From: Candidatus Solincola daggyaiensis
Lineage (GTDB): Bacteria > Actinomycetota > Geothermincolia > Geothermincolales > RBG-13-55-18
NCBI GenBank assembly: GCA_015711825.1
Contig: JACVJD010000011.1
Span: forward strand, 1-44,356
DNA: 44,356 nucleotides
Direction: 5' to 3'
Under the pieces are notes generated by a model. It did no database searches. It saw nothing but the letters and a program-made list of their open reading frames with translations, and was not told the DNA's origin. How positions within the stretch are numbered: position 1 is the first letter of the stretch; each line of letters opens with the position of its first letter. The position numbers and the translations under genes were made by a program. Below are positions 14,679 through 23,117 of this stretch, in pieces.

Positions 14679-16190
14679 GTGATCATCCTGGCCATCGACG
14701 AGGGCACCACCGGCACCAGGTGCATCTGCTACGACCGCGACCAGCGCCCCGTGTGCAGCGCCAGCCGGGAGTTCACCCAGCACTACCCGCACCCGGGATG
14801 GGTGGAACACGACGCCGAGGAGATATGGGAGGCCACGCACGAGGCTGCTTCCACGGCCATGCACGAGGGAGGGATCTCCGCGAGAGACGTGGCCGCGGTC
14901 GGCATCACCAACCAGCGGGAGACCACGGTGATCTGGGACCGCCACACCGGCAAGCCGGTGCGTAAGGCCATCGTCTGGCAGTGCAGGCGGAGCGCCGATA
15001 TCTGCGCCCGGCTGCGCTCCCAGGGATACGAGGAGGCGGTGCACGAGAAGACGGGGCTGGTCCTGGACCCCTACTTCTCGGGCACTAAGCTGGCCTGGGT
15101 TATGGAGAACGAGCCCCAACTCGCCCGCCGGGCGGAAGCCGGAGAGCTGTGTTTCGGCACCATCGACTCCTGGCTGCTGTGGCGCCTCACGGGGGGGCGC
15201 GTACACGCCACCGACGTCTCCAACGCCAGCCGTACCCTGCTCTTCGATATCCATAGACTGGACTGGGACCCCGAACTCATGGCCATGTGCGGCGTGCCCG
15301 CACCCATTTTCCCCCAGGTTCGGGAATCGAGCTGCGTCTTCGGGGAGACCGACCCTTCCTCCTTCCTCGGCATCGCCGCCCCCATCGCCGGGGTGGCGGG
15401 AGACCAGCAGGCGGCCCTCTTCGGCCAGGCCTGCTTCCACCCCGGCATGACCAAGAACACCTACGGGACCGGGAGCTTCGTGCTCATGAACATCGGCGGG
15501 GAGCCCCGCATCTCGCGCCGCGGCATGCTCACCACCGTGGCCTGGTCCCTGGGGGGCAGGACCACCTACGCCCTCGAGGGGGCCATTTTCATCACCGGCG
15601 CCGCCGTGAACTGGCTGCGCGACGGTCTAGGCATCATCTCGGAGGTATCGGAGATAGACGAGCTGGCGGCGCAGGTGGAGGACACGGGAGGCGTCTATTT
15701 CGTGCCCGCCTTCGTGGGCCTGGGGGCGCCGTACTGGGATCCGCGCGCGCGGGCCCTGCTCATCGGCATGACGCGCGGCACCGGAAAGGCGCACCTTGCG
15801 CGGGCGGTCATCGAGTCCATGGCCCTGCAGACGGCGGACGTGGTGGAGGTGATGCAGGAGGAGACCGGGGTGCCCCTGCGCGAGCTGCGCGTGGACGGCG
15901 GGGCCAGCGTCATGGACATGCTCCTGCGTTACCAGGCGGACCTCCTCGGCGTCCCGGTGCGCAGGCCGGTGGTCTCCGAGACCACCTCCCTGGGAGCCGC
16001 GCTCCTGGCGGGGCTCGCGGTGGGCTTCTGGAAGGATCTGGAGGAGATCGAGGAGCGCTGGGCGGTGGAGCGCGAGGCCTTGCCCCATCCCGGAGCCGCG
16101 GAGCGTGTCCGCGTCATGCGCAGGGACTGGAAGCGAGCGGTGGAGCGTTGCCTCGAATGGGCCGGCGAGGACGCGGAGGCCGGGGTCTAA
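14679..16190 (+). CDS. glpK: Glycerol kinase
   Basis: A 503-residue FGGY kinase that makes sn-glycerol 3-phosphate from glycerol and ATP. Canonical GlpK features: ILAIDEGTTGTRCI at the N-terminus, VGITNQRETTVIWDRHTGKPV, IVWQCRRSADIC, GTIDSWLLWRLTGG, AGVAGDQQAALFGQ, KNTYGTGSFVLMN and FVPAFVGLGAPYWDP. The start is placed at GTG 14679, since GGCGAGGTGG lies 5-6 nt upstream and the preceding 27 codons overlap the PaaK-like gene. It is 23 bp downstream of the PaaK-like gene and ahead of an esterase, consistent with glycerolipid use. No glycerol 3-phosphate dehydrogenase or facilitator is in the window. Confidence 0.95.
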   Translation: MIILAIDEGTTGTRCICYDRDQRPVCSASREFTQHYPHPGWVEHDAEEIWEATHEAASTAMHEGGISARDVAAVGITNQRETTVIWDRHTGKPVRKAIVWQCRRSADICARLRSQGYEEAVHEKTGLVLDPYFSGTKLAWVMENEPQLARRAEAGELCFGTIDSWLLWRLTGGRVHATDVSNASRTLLFDIHRLDWDPELMAMCGVPAPIFPQVRESSCVFGETDPSSFLGIAAPIAGVAGDQQAALFGQACFHPGMTKNTYGTGSFVLMNIGGEPRISRRGMLTTVAWSLGGRTTYALEGAIFITGAAVNWLRDGLGIISEVSEIDELAAQVEDTGGVYFVPAFVGLGAPYWDPRARALLIGMTRGTGKAHLARAVIESMALQTADVVEVMQEETGVPLRELRVDGGASVMDMLLRYQADLLGVPVRRPVVSETTSLGAALLAGLAVGFWKDLEEIEERWAVEREALPHPGAAERVRVMRRDWKRAVERCLEWAGEDAEAGV

Positions 16191-16562
16191 AAGCCTGGGG
16201 TCCGCGTCGAGTTCTACGGACCTGCCGTGAGACGCCGGGGCTTGGTCCTCCCCCAGGGCGCGGTGGGGGGCGGCGAGAGCGCGGGGCGTTCTCCGCCTTG
16301 CCGCCGAGCATGGAGGCGCGCACGGTCGCACGGAGCCAAACCCCATGGACGAAAAAAGATATTCCCGCTTTTCCCGGCGCCGCGAACTCGCGGCTCGCGA
16401 GGCAAGCCGACCATTACCGCGCCCCCGAAGGCAGCGCGCTCTTCTCCTTCATGCCCAACGCCGTCGAGCGCATGGCGCTTCGCGTGCCTATTTTCGCGCG
16501 CGCCGCCGGATGATAGGCTAAGGGCGCGGGGGAGAAAGCAGAAAAAGAGGAGGAGGGTCAAG
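16191..16562. other. Intergenic region, no gene seen
   Basis: A 372-bp gap between glpK and the esterase gene. It is GC-rich, with a GCCGCG-AACT-CGCGGC hairpin at 16379-16394 but no U-tract. No convincing small gene was found. Confidence 0.35.
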
Positions 16563-17309
16563 ATGGCGGAGGAAGTCTGGCCGGACGCTGAACCGTTTTC
16601 CTTCGAGGGCGGAAAGACCGGGGTGCTGGTGGTGCACGGGTTCACCGGCTGCACCCAGAGCATGCTGCCCCTGGGGAAGGGGCTGGCGGACGCGGGGTTC
16701 ACGGTGCTGGGGCCGCGCCTGCCCGGGCACGGCACCTCGGTGAAGGACATGGGCACACGCAAGTGGCAGGAGTGGACGGGAGAAGCCGAGAAGGGCCTGG
16801 AGGAGCTCCTGGGGCGCTGCGACAAGGTCTTCGTCACCGGCCTCTCCATGGGCGGCACCATAACCTGCTTCCTGGGGGAGCGCTACCCGGACGGCATCGC
16901 CGGTCTTATGCCTATAAACGCCGCCGTGGCCAAGCTCAACCCGCTCATGCCCCTGACCCAGTACGCGAAATACGTGCTCAAGACCATACCCGGTGTGGGC
17001 AGCGATATCAAGGACCCCTCGGCCAAGGAATCCTGCTACGACAAGGTGCCGGTGGCCGCCGCCGCGGAGCTGCACGCGCTGATGAAGGTCACCCGGCGGG
17101 ACCTGGCGAAGATCACCGCGCCCATCCTCGTGTTCGCATCGCGCGAGGACCACGTGGTTCCCACCACCAACGGCCCCTATATCCTCGAGCGCGTGAGCTC
17201 CGCCGACAAGGAACTGGTGTGGCTGGAGAACTCCTACCACGTGGCCACCCTCGACCACGACAAGGACCTCATCGTCCGGCGCTGCGTGGAGTTCATCAAC
17301 GCCCACTGA
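16563..17309 (+). CDS. Alpha/beta-hydrolase, Est30-like carboxylesterase/monoacylglycerol lipase
   Basis: A 248-residue cytosolic serine hydrolase with no signal peptide. The oxyanion segment VVHGFTGCTQSMLPLGKGL matches Est30/YvaK-type esterases. The nucleophile elbow is GLSMG, the acid is in ASREDHVVP and the histidine in NSYHVATLDHD, a pattern shared with thermostable monoacylglycerol lipases. It probably hydrolyses short-chain esters or monoglycerides. The ATG at 16563 follows GGAGGAGGG. Position after glycerol kinase fits a glyceride-salvage theme, though a 372-bp gap separates them. Confidence 0.88.
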   Translation: MAEEVWPDAEPFSFEGGKTGVLVVHGFTGCTQSMLPLGKGLADAGFTVLGPRLPGHGTSVKDMGTRKWQEWTGEAEKGLEELLGRCDKVFVTGLSMGGTITCFLGERYPDGIAGLMPINAAVAKLNPLMPLTQYAKYVLKTIPGVGSDIKDPSAKESCYDKVPVAAAAELHALMKVTRRDLAKITAPILVFASREDHVVPTTNGPYILERVSSADKELVWLENSYHVATLDHDKDLIVRRCVEFINAH

Positions 17310-17495
17310 GGCCGGCCGCGGAGAGCCGTTCCCACCCCATATAGTTCGGGCACAAGGGAACATGGTGGCGCCGCCATCTCTTCTGCTGCGTGGCCGCTCT
17401 CACCCACCTGCGCGGGCTGGAGAAGAGACTCTCCATGCGGGAGTCGCCCGCTTCGTGCGGCGGGGTACGCATACAGACGCCCATCCCGTCGCGCG

Positions 17496-17511
17496 GAGCG
17501 GGCTCCCGCTC
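17496..17511 (-). terminator. Weak hairpin downstream of heliorhodopsin
   Basis: GAGCGGG-CT-CCCGCTC, a 7-bp perfect stem 17 bp beyond the heliorhodopsin stop. There is no U-tract on either side, so it may act as an mRNA end structure rather than an intrinsic terminator. Confidence 0.3.
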
Positions 17512-17528
17512 TTCCGGCGCGGCAGCGC

Positions 17529-18338
17529 TCAGGAGCCGCGCAGGGTGCCGGCGAAGACCTGCCAGGCGAGCACGGACTTGGCCAGCAGGCTCAAGATGAT
17601 GTACACCCTCTCGCCGTAGAGGTAATCGGACCACTTCCCCACCTTCTTGTACTGCAGGACCATGTTGATGGCGAAGATGTTGAAGAAAACGAAGAGGATG
17701 GGGAGGATAAAATATACGAAGGTGGGCACCTCCGCGTCGGGGTTGGCCACCGCCGAGAAGAAGTACAGCGCGATCACCACCCAGGGCACGATGCCCGCCA
17801 GGCAGCCGAACCAGAAGGCGGTCCAGTCCGTTTTCCGCGTGGTCTGGTTATGCAGCTCCATCATCCACCCGAAGAGGATCATCATCATGTTGAGGAAGAA
17901 GATGAGGATGAGGGTATTGAGGTCGAATACCCCGGACAACATGGCTATGACCACGATCATCAGCGAAGCGGTGATGGAATACTCCATCCAGCGGGCGTAG
18001 TTGGCGCCTTTCTTGAGGTTGGCCACGTACCATGCGAAAACCCGCGGCAAGGTGAGGATGAGCAGCGCCAATCCGCTCAGGAGCAGGAAAGCCGCCACCA
18101 TGGGCCCCAGCCTCACGCTACCGACCTGTGAGGGAGGAGGCAGGGTGCCGTCCCGGAAGGGGTCGCTCTTCAAGTAGTTTGTGGTGAGGGGCAAGGTGCT
18201 GTCGTTGCTCAGGATGAGCATGAGCACCCCCTGCAGCAGCAGGATCACGCCCACCACGCCGTTGAAGGGACGCAGTTTCGCGTACCTCGCCTCGCCTTCC
18301 GTCCCTTGCGGGCCTTCCGTTGCCTTTCCGGTTCCCAT
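17529..18338 (-). CDS. Heliorhodopsin
   Basis: A 269-residue seven-helix membrane protein of the heliorhodopsin family, which binds retinal through a Schiff base and has the N-terminus inside the cell. The helix-7 motif YGERVYIILSLLAK carries S250-x3-K254, the retinal lysine context, followed by SVLAWQVFAGTL. E119 in RWMEYSITASLM on helix 3 is the expected counter-ion. LRPFN-GVVGVILLLQGVLMLILSND is the typical first helix. The family lacks known ion pumping and is viewed as photosensory or enzyme-regulating. The ATG at 18338 has AAGGAGGTGG upstream; the longer frame to 18479 is not needed. No carotenoid or retinal synthesis gene is present nearby. The neighbours are a HTH-cupin regulator and an esterase, neither with a known link. 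Confidence 0.93.
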   Translation of the reverse strand: MGTGKATEGPQGTEGEARYAKLRPFNGVVGVILLLQGVLMLILSNDSTLPLTTNYLKSDPFRDGTLPPPSQVGSVRLGPMVAAFLLLSGLALLILTLPRVFAWYVANLKKGANYARWMEYSITASLMIVVIAMLSGVFDLNTLILIFFLNMMMILFGWMMELHNQTTRKTDWTAFWFGCLAGIVPWVVIALYFFSAVANPDAEVPTFVYFILPILFVFFNIFAINMVLQYKKVGKWSDYLYGERVYIILSLLAKSVLAWQVFAGTLRGS

Positions 18339-19365
18339 TACGCCACCTCCTTGCGCCTTGCGCATTTTTCGCACATTACGGTCCCGCCGTTCATCATGCT
18401 TTTTGCGCTGCCATCCGCATAGGGGCCTCGGCTCCCCCGCCGCATACCATCGCTTAACCTTCCCTTGCGCCGTCGGCAAGCTTCGGTTGTCGGCTACGGG
18501 CTTGCGTCAAGGCCTCCTCGTTACTTTTAGAGATCAACGACCGCCCCTTTCGGCCTCCGCCCTTTGCGCTCTCGCTTCGCGAGACCGCCACAAAGGCTTC
18601 CCTCGCGTGACGTCTCGCGAGTCCCTTGGGGAAACCGCCCCGCCCGCCTCCTCTTTCCCTTGGGCGATGGCTTGCCGCCTTGTAAGGTCCCTTCCCTCCG
18701 CGCCCCGGCTTCGAGAGGCCGCAGATCAAGGTCTCCTTACCGTTATGCCTCGCTGATCGCCTTGGGAAATCACCCCGCGCCGCCTCTCTTCTTTGTCACG
18801 TGAGCAATTCTTACCCATCTCTATGCCGCCTAAACATGGCCCGGTTATGCGGGCGCCCGCGGTCCAGGCTCGAGGCCGACCGAGAATTAATGATGCGGAA
18901 AATCCTGACCTGCGTTTTCCCAGCATATAGCTGGCATTTAATGGTATTTTTACGGCATTATCCCTATTCTCGGTCACCCTGTCGAGGCCGGCGGGCCGAG
19001 ATCCCGCGTCGTGCAAGCGGGCGAGACGACGGGAGGCGGAACTGCCGGAGATGGGAATATATGACAAGATAAGGGTGATAGCGAGATACACCGACATGCA
19101 AGCGGGCAAGGCAAAGCGGCTTAGCCGTCTCGCTTAAGCGCCCCGCCGCATCCGGGCAGACCCCTGATCCGTGCCCGAGCCGGTCATGCGGTCATGCGCG
19201 GTAAGACCGAACAGCGATTCCGACACACGCTCATGGATGTATAGATCGGAAACCCCGCTCGTGCGCTCGAGTACGGAAAGTCCGGGCTAGGATCGGGGCA
19301 TATGTCCACGCCCGGATCTGCCGCAAGCCGGCCGTTGGTTGGTGTTCTTAAAGTCAGGGCGGATC
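18339..19365. other. Long non-coding stretch upstream of heliorhodopsin
   Basis: About 1 kb with no recognisable gene. It holds small hairpins (TCTCGC-TTC-GCGAGA near 18570; CTCGCG/CGCGAG around 18602-18621) and two imperfect copies of a roughly 35-bp element starting CCTTGGG(G)AAA at about 18623 and 18759, each followed by a C- and CT-rich run. Purine/pyrimidine skew is marked. It may be a long 5' leader of the heliorhodopsin mRNA or remnants of lost genes. Confidence 0.4.
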
Positions 19366-19902
19366 CTACACCCCGGGCGGGGTGATGACCATGAGCAATA
19401 CCCCCTCGCCGTCCGAGAGATTTTCCCAGTTGTGGGGCTGTTCTCCCCTGAAATAAGCGCAGTCGCCCTCCCTTAGATGGTGAGCGGCGCCACCGACCTC
19501 GAAGCGAAACTCCCCTCTGAGCACCATGGCGAACTCCTCCCCGCCATGCTCCACGGGATCCTTGTACCTGGCGTGGGGCCTGAAGGTGCCGAGCAAGCCC
19601 TCCATCTCGGCCTCGGGATCGTCCACAAGCAGTTCCAGGGTGACGTCCTCCGGGCTCTCGATCCTGCGCCTGTCCTCTATCCTGTAGGTGATCCTCCTCC
19701 CCGAGGATTCCGAGAAGACGTCCGCCAAGGTCACGCCGTAAAAGCCCAACAGCTTGATGAGGTTCTTTACCGTGATGCTGCTCTTGCCCGTCTCCAGCTT
19801 GCTGAGGAAGGAAACGGAGAATCCCGTTTCCTCTGAGACCCTGCGGATGGATAGCCCCCTGCTTTTCCTCAGCTCCCTGAGCCTTTCGCCAACGTCATCC
19901 AT
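19366..19902 (-). CDS. XRE-family HTH regulator with C-terminal cupin domain
   Basis: A 178-residue regulator. The N-terminal XRE/Cro helix-turn-helix spans about residues 5-60 (LRELRKSRGLSIRRVSEETGFS, SFLSKLETGKSS). A cupin_2 barrel occupies about 95-175, with HGGEEFAMVLRGEFRF and the second motif GDCAYFRGEQPHNWEN containing metal-type His/Glu residues. Proteins of this plan (PuuR, YdcN types) sense a small metabolite and usually repress a neighbouring catabolic operon. The ATG at 19902 is used; its ribosome site (GGTGAAAG) is moderate. It points leftwards toward heliorhodopsin, about 1 kb away, but co-transcription is not evident. Confidence 0.9.
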   Translation of the reverse strand: MDDVGERLRELRKSRGLSIRRVSEETGFSVSFLSKLETGKSSITVKNLIKLLGFYGVTLADVFSESSGRRITYRIEDRRRIESPEDVTLELLVDDPEAEMEGLLGTFRPHARYKDPVEHGGEEFAMVLRGEFRFEVGGAAHHLREGDCAYFRGEQPHNWENLSDGEGVLLMVITPPGV

Positions 19903-20227
19903 GTGCTTTCACCGCTATCCCTATATCGCCTTGGCAACATCGTATATCACCCATACATCGCTGAGCCCTCAGCCCGGGAAAACAACCCCTGCCGTGCCCG
20001 AAAGGGAGGGGAAATGAGCTTGTCTGCCGCCTCCGCCGCCCCTTCGCTCAGGACGGCAGTCCCATATACCATCTTTCCACCTCGTCTTCGCTATATATTT
20101 TCCCACCAATGTTACTGTATAGAATAATATTATTATAATTATAGTAATTGGCTATCGTCATGATGTCAAATAGCCATACTTCGTTTTTGTTAAGAGTATT
20201 TATTATGACCTGTGAGGGATATTTCAC

Positions 20228-20258
20228 GCTTGCGAATCCCCTTAAGGGATTCCCAAGC
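20228..20258. repeat. 31-nt near-perfect hairpin
   Basis: GCTTG-c-GAATCCC, loop CTTAA, GGGATTC-c-CAAGC. Twelve base pairs are broken by one C-C mismatch. No U-tract follows on either strand, which argues against an intrinsic terminator. It lies in the AT-rich island. Confidence 0.55.
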
Positions 20259-20384
20259 AGGGGAGTAAAACGCCTTTCATGACCATAACACGCCTGGGTT
20301 AATGGGCTCTTGTATTCATACTACAGCATTATTCTCAGGGTGAAGATAGCTAATTATAATAAGCAATGAGATTGTGTTAGTTTT

Positions 20385-20615
20385 ATGAATAACAGAAGGA
20401 AGAGGCTCGTGAAGGTTATCAACAGCATCGGGGACGCGGAGCTTCGTAGTCTCGCCGAGAAGCGATATCCCTACCTTTCGCGTTACGGCCGTGGTATGCC
20501 CTTGCACCTGGCGTGCTGCCTCTGCTACCCGAGGCAGTCTGAGGGCAAGGCGAAAGAGAACGACTCGCCCGTCGCCTGGGACCGGCATTTGATATATAAA
20601 CGGGAGGCGGTCTAA
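20385..20615 (+). CDS. Doubtful small hypothetical protein
   Basis: A 76-codon frame (MNNRRKRLVKVINSIGDAEL at the start, ACCLCYPRQ in the middle). It has no visible ribosome site and no recognisable family. It is basic, with a Cys pair. It is listed because the AT content just before it and the frame's start context differ from the GC-rich shadows elsewhere, but it may not be expressed. Confidence 0.2.
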   Translation: MNNRRKRLVKVINSIGDAELRSLAEKRYPYLSRYGRGMPLHLACCLCYPRQSEGKAKENDSPVAWDRHLIYKREAV

Positions 20616-21046
20616 GCCTACCCGAAAGCGTCATTGCCTGATATCGTCCCTTCGCGCGGTCCCGGGCGACGGGATCCCATTTGCCGGACGGAACCTCGCG
20701 CCCTTTTCGCAACGAGGGCTCCAGGGGAAGCCGGCCTCCCAGGGACGTTGGTCCCGACCCGACACATCCTGCGACCAAGATGGGCGCATTTTTCCCCTAT
20801 TCCTGATCGCCTTCCACCTGCCCTCATTTCGGAATCCCGCACCCCCCGCCCCGGGTCCTGCCGCCGTCGCGGTGACGGCCCCCGGAGCTCCCTTACCTTC
20901 TTCCGCTTTGCCCACGGCCACCTCGCTCTCCCTTGCTCTCGCGGAGCCGCCAAGCCAGGCCGGGTCAGATCGGTCGGGCGTAGGACAATTTGTCACAACC
21001 TGAACGTGCAGCTATCATATTCATCGTTATCTATGAGTGATCGCCA

Positions 21047-21052
21047 TACAAT
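21047..21052 (+). promoter_or_regulatory. Candidate -10 box for the DUF3343/activase transcript
   Basis: TACAAT matches five of six consensus bases. Initiation about 7 nt on would leave a leader of only about 9 nt before the ATG at 21068, consistent with the absence of a ribosome site there. No good -35 is seen. Confidence 0.3.
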
Positions 21053-21067
21053 TCATTAGTTATTCTT

Positions 21068-21310
21068 ATGGAGGACCATAACTGTTACGTCATCCTTTTC
21101 GACTCCACGCACCAGGCCATGAGCGCCGAATCCGCGCTTAAAAGCGCCGGGGTGAGGCACGCCGTGATCAATACCCCCAGGGAGTTCACCGTCAACTGCG
21201 GCATATCCCTGCGCGTGCCCCGGGAGGACAAGGATGCCGCGATCGCTTGCCTGGAGGAAAAGGGCGTGATCTACGCCGAGGTCGAGCCTTATCGCTCGCG
21301 CTGGGTTTAG
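21068..21310 (+). CDS. DUF3343 protein (putative Se/S carrier-like)
   Basis: An 80-residue protein of the DUF3343 family: YVILFDSTHQAMSAESALKSAG, then INTPREFTVNCGISLRVP, with the conserved single cysteine in the NCGI/SCGI position, and a C-terminal VIYAEVEPYR. The family is described as possible selenium/sulfur carriers and often lies near cysteine desulfurases and selenium genes. Here a cysteine desulfurase of the matching subfamily is at 25.65 kb and an acyl-CoA dehydratase activase is close by. The ATG at 21068 has no ribosome site and may be near-leaderless. The amber stop at 21308 is in the same frame as the next ORF. Confidence 0.82.
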   Translation: MEDHNCYVILFDSTHQAMSAESALKSAGVRHAVINTPREFTVNCGISLRVPREDKDAAIACLEEKGVIYAEVEPYRSRWV

Positions 21311-21364
21311 GCCCGCTTTCCGAAAGGAGGGAGGAGGGCGATCCGTGCCATCAAAACCCCCGAC

Positions 21365-21607
21365 ATGGAACGCGTGGAACACCTAAAGGAGCTGGTGCGG
21401 GATTACGGCATCGACGCGGTGGCCTACTACGCCCTGCAGTTCTGCGATCCCTACACCGTGGAGGCCTCAGGGGTACAGCGCGAGCCGGAGAAGCTGGGCG
21501 TCCCCTTCCTGTATTTGGAAACCGATTACAGCGCCGAGGACGTAGGCCGGCTCTCCACCCGCGTGCAGGCGCTCCTCGAGATGGTGGGCAGCGAGAAGAA
21601 GGCTTGA
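21365..21607 (+). CDS. HgdB/BcrB-family 2-hydroxyacyl-CoA dehydratase, C-terminal piece only
   Basis: Eighty codons that match only the last domain of the 2-hydroxyacyl-CoA dehydratase D-component family: ERVEHLKELVRDYGIDAV, YYALQFCDPYTVEA with the conserved FCDPY, and ETDYSAEDVGRLSTRVQALLEM. Family members are normally about 350-430 residues, so most of the protein, including other cluster ligands, is missing. Family-like sequence (AIRAIKTPD) continues upstream of the ATG, in frame, back to the DUF3343 stop. The only good ribosome site (AAAGGAGGGAGGAGG at 21323-21337) is too far from the ATG. It is either a remnant, a read-through extension of DUF3343, or a genuine mini-protein. Confidence 0.6.
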   Translation: MERVEHLKELVRDYGIDAVAYYALQFCDPYTVEASGVQREPEKLGVPFLYLETDYSAEDVGRLSTRVQALLEMVGSEKKA

Positions 21608-21863
21608 ACGGCATCCGAGGTGCGGAGGCCGGCCGGACGGCCAGGCCTCCGCGCACTCTCCCTCCCAATGCCCAGAGGCCGGCGGCGCGCCTTTTTCCCC
21701 GGCGGTAACCGGCGCGGCCTTCGCCCATCCGTGCCGCTAACGGCCCGCGACCCGTGGCGAAGCCGGCCGCCTATGATGTATGCTTCCTTATTGACCGGGC
21801 GGCATGCGCGCCCGCGTTGTCGCTGGAGATGTACCCCTGCCCGGGAAGGCGAAGGAGGGAAGA

Positions 21864-22607
21864 GTGACCATAGGAGGATTGGATATCGGATCCCGCACCA
21901 TCGCCCTGGTGGAGATGGAGGGGGAAAGGATCCTGCGGGGAGAGGTGATCGCCACCACCTTCGACCCCCTGGAGCAGTGCCGCCGGCTCCTGGAGAACCG
22001 CAGCTTCGAGGTGCTGGTGGCCACGGGATACGGCCGGCACCTCGCCCAGGCCAATTTCGCCGACAGCACCATCACCGAGATCAAGGCCTTCGCGCTGGGT
22101 TGCTACAGCATCTTCCCGGAGTGCCGCACCATCCTGGATATAGGCGGGCAGGACACCAAGGCCATCTCCCTGGCCCCGAGCGGGAAGGTGGCCGACTTCC
22201 AGATGAACGACCGCTGCGCGGCGGGCACGGGGAAGTTCCTGGAGGTCATGGCCGCGGCCATGGGCCTCACCATAGAAGAGATGGGCCGCATCGCCCTGGA
22301 GACGGAGGCGGAGGTTAAGATCTCCAGCATGTGCACGGTGTTCGCGGAGTCCGAGGTGACCGGCCTCATCGCCCGCGGAACGCCCCGGCCGGAGATCGCC
22401 CGCGGCCTGCATGAGGCCATCTGCGACCGCGCGGTATCCCTGCTTAAGCGAGTGGGGGTCGAGCGCGAGGTGGTCTTCGCGGGCGGGGTAGCGAAAAACC
22501 CTTGCCTCAAGGCCCTGCTGGAGAAACGACTCGGGCTGCCTCTGCTCGTCCCCGAGGAACCCCAGCTCGTGGGAGCCATGGGCGCCGCCCTCTCCGCCCT
22601 TCAATAG
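21864..22607 (+). CDS. 2-hydroxyacyl-CoA dehydratase activase (HgdC/BadF-type ATPase)
   Basis: A 247-residue ASKHA-fold ATPase that drives a low-potential electron onto a dehydratase or double-cubane cluster protein. Seen: GLDIGSRTIAL (phosphate 1), ATGYGR, DIGGQDTKAI (phosphate 2), C118 in NDRCAAGTGKFLE and C157 in SSMCTVFAESEV (the two ligands by which the homodimer holds one [4Fe-4S] cluster), and FAGGVAKN (adenosine). The GTG start at 21864 has AAGGAGGG upstream; the longer in-frame region to 21804 is not needed. A full dehydratase partner is not in the window; only the short HgdB-like piece precedes it. The arrangement recalls yjiL/yjiM-type pairs. Confidence 0.93.
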   Translation: MTIGGLDIGSRTIALVEMEGERILRGEVIATTFDPLEQCRRLLENRSFEVLVATGYGRHLAQANFADSTITEIKAFALGCYSIFPECRTILDIGGQDTKAISLAPSGKVADFQMNDRCAAGTGKFLEVMAAAMGLTIEEMGRIALETEAEVKISSMCTVFAESEVTGLIARGTPRPEIARGLHEAICDRAVSLLKRVGVEREVVFAGGVAKNPCLKALLEKRLGLPLLVPEEPQLVGAMGAALSALQ

Positions 22608-22648
22608 CGGGATCACCATGGCCGCTTGCGATCATCAAAGACCGAGCG

Positions 22649-23032
22649 TCAATAAACGCCCAGATCGCGCAGGCGCTCCTCGTCCAGGCCGGCGCGGTGC
22701 CCCAGTTCGTGCAGCACCACCCGCCGCACTTTCTCGCGTACCTCCCCCTCATCTCGCGCCTCCGCCAGAATGGGCAAGCGGAAGATCCTTATCACGTCCG
22801 GCGGCCCCATGTAGCGGCTCCTGCCCCACTGCGTGAAGGGAACGCCGGTGTAGAGGCCCAGGAGCGTCATGGGATCGCTCACCCCGGCCCTCCGCGCTTC
22901 CCCGGGCGAGGCGACATCCTCCACCACCACCGCGAGGTTGTCGAAGACGAGGCGGCGCAACTCCTCCGGAAGTCCCGACAGGGCCTCATCGACCAGCCGC
23001 TCGAACTCCTCCCTGCTCGGTTTCTCCTTCAT
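22649..23032 (-). CDS. Zincin-like metallopeptidase family protein
   Basis: A 127-residue protein of the short zincin family (PF06262-type): SREEFERLVDEALSGLPEELR at the N-terminus, LLGLYTGVPFTQWG in the middle, IRIFRLPI, and the metal motif VVLHELGHRAGLDEERL near the C-terminus (HExxH). Members are about 100-140 residues, cytosolic and of unknown substrate. The ATG at 23032 is used. It converges on the activase with a 41-bp gap, and lies downstream of the large surface protein (85 bp), with which it does not seem to share function. Confidence 0.88.
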   Translation of the reverse strand: MKEKPSREEFERLVDEALSGLPEELRRLVFDNLAVVVEDVASPGEARRAGVSDPMTLLGLYTGVPFTQWGRSRYMGPPDVIRIFRLPILAEARDEGEVREKVRRVVLHELGHRAGLDEERLRDLGVY

Positions 23033-23117
23033 CGCTCTTGCCTTCCCCTCTCACCCGCCACCCTCTCGGCCATAGGCGATAAAGATGTGAGGCGGCTTGG
23101 GCGGGCGTCGCAGGCTC

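Larger units (their letters stand above)
19903..21067. other. Long intergenic region with an AT-rich, palindrome-bearing core
   Basis: About 1.16 kb. The part 20090-20400 is strikingly AT-rich compared with the GC-rich surroundings and contains a chain of inverted repeats: AATAATATTATT (20123-20134), TGGCTAT/ATAGCCA (20149-20155 and 20170-20176) and a long hairpin at 20228-20258. Apart from a doubtful 76-codon frame no gene is seen. Possible explanations are a regulatory hub, an integration scar or a replication-related site. Confidence 0.45.
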
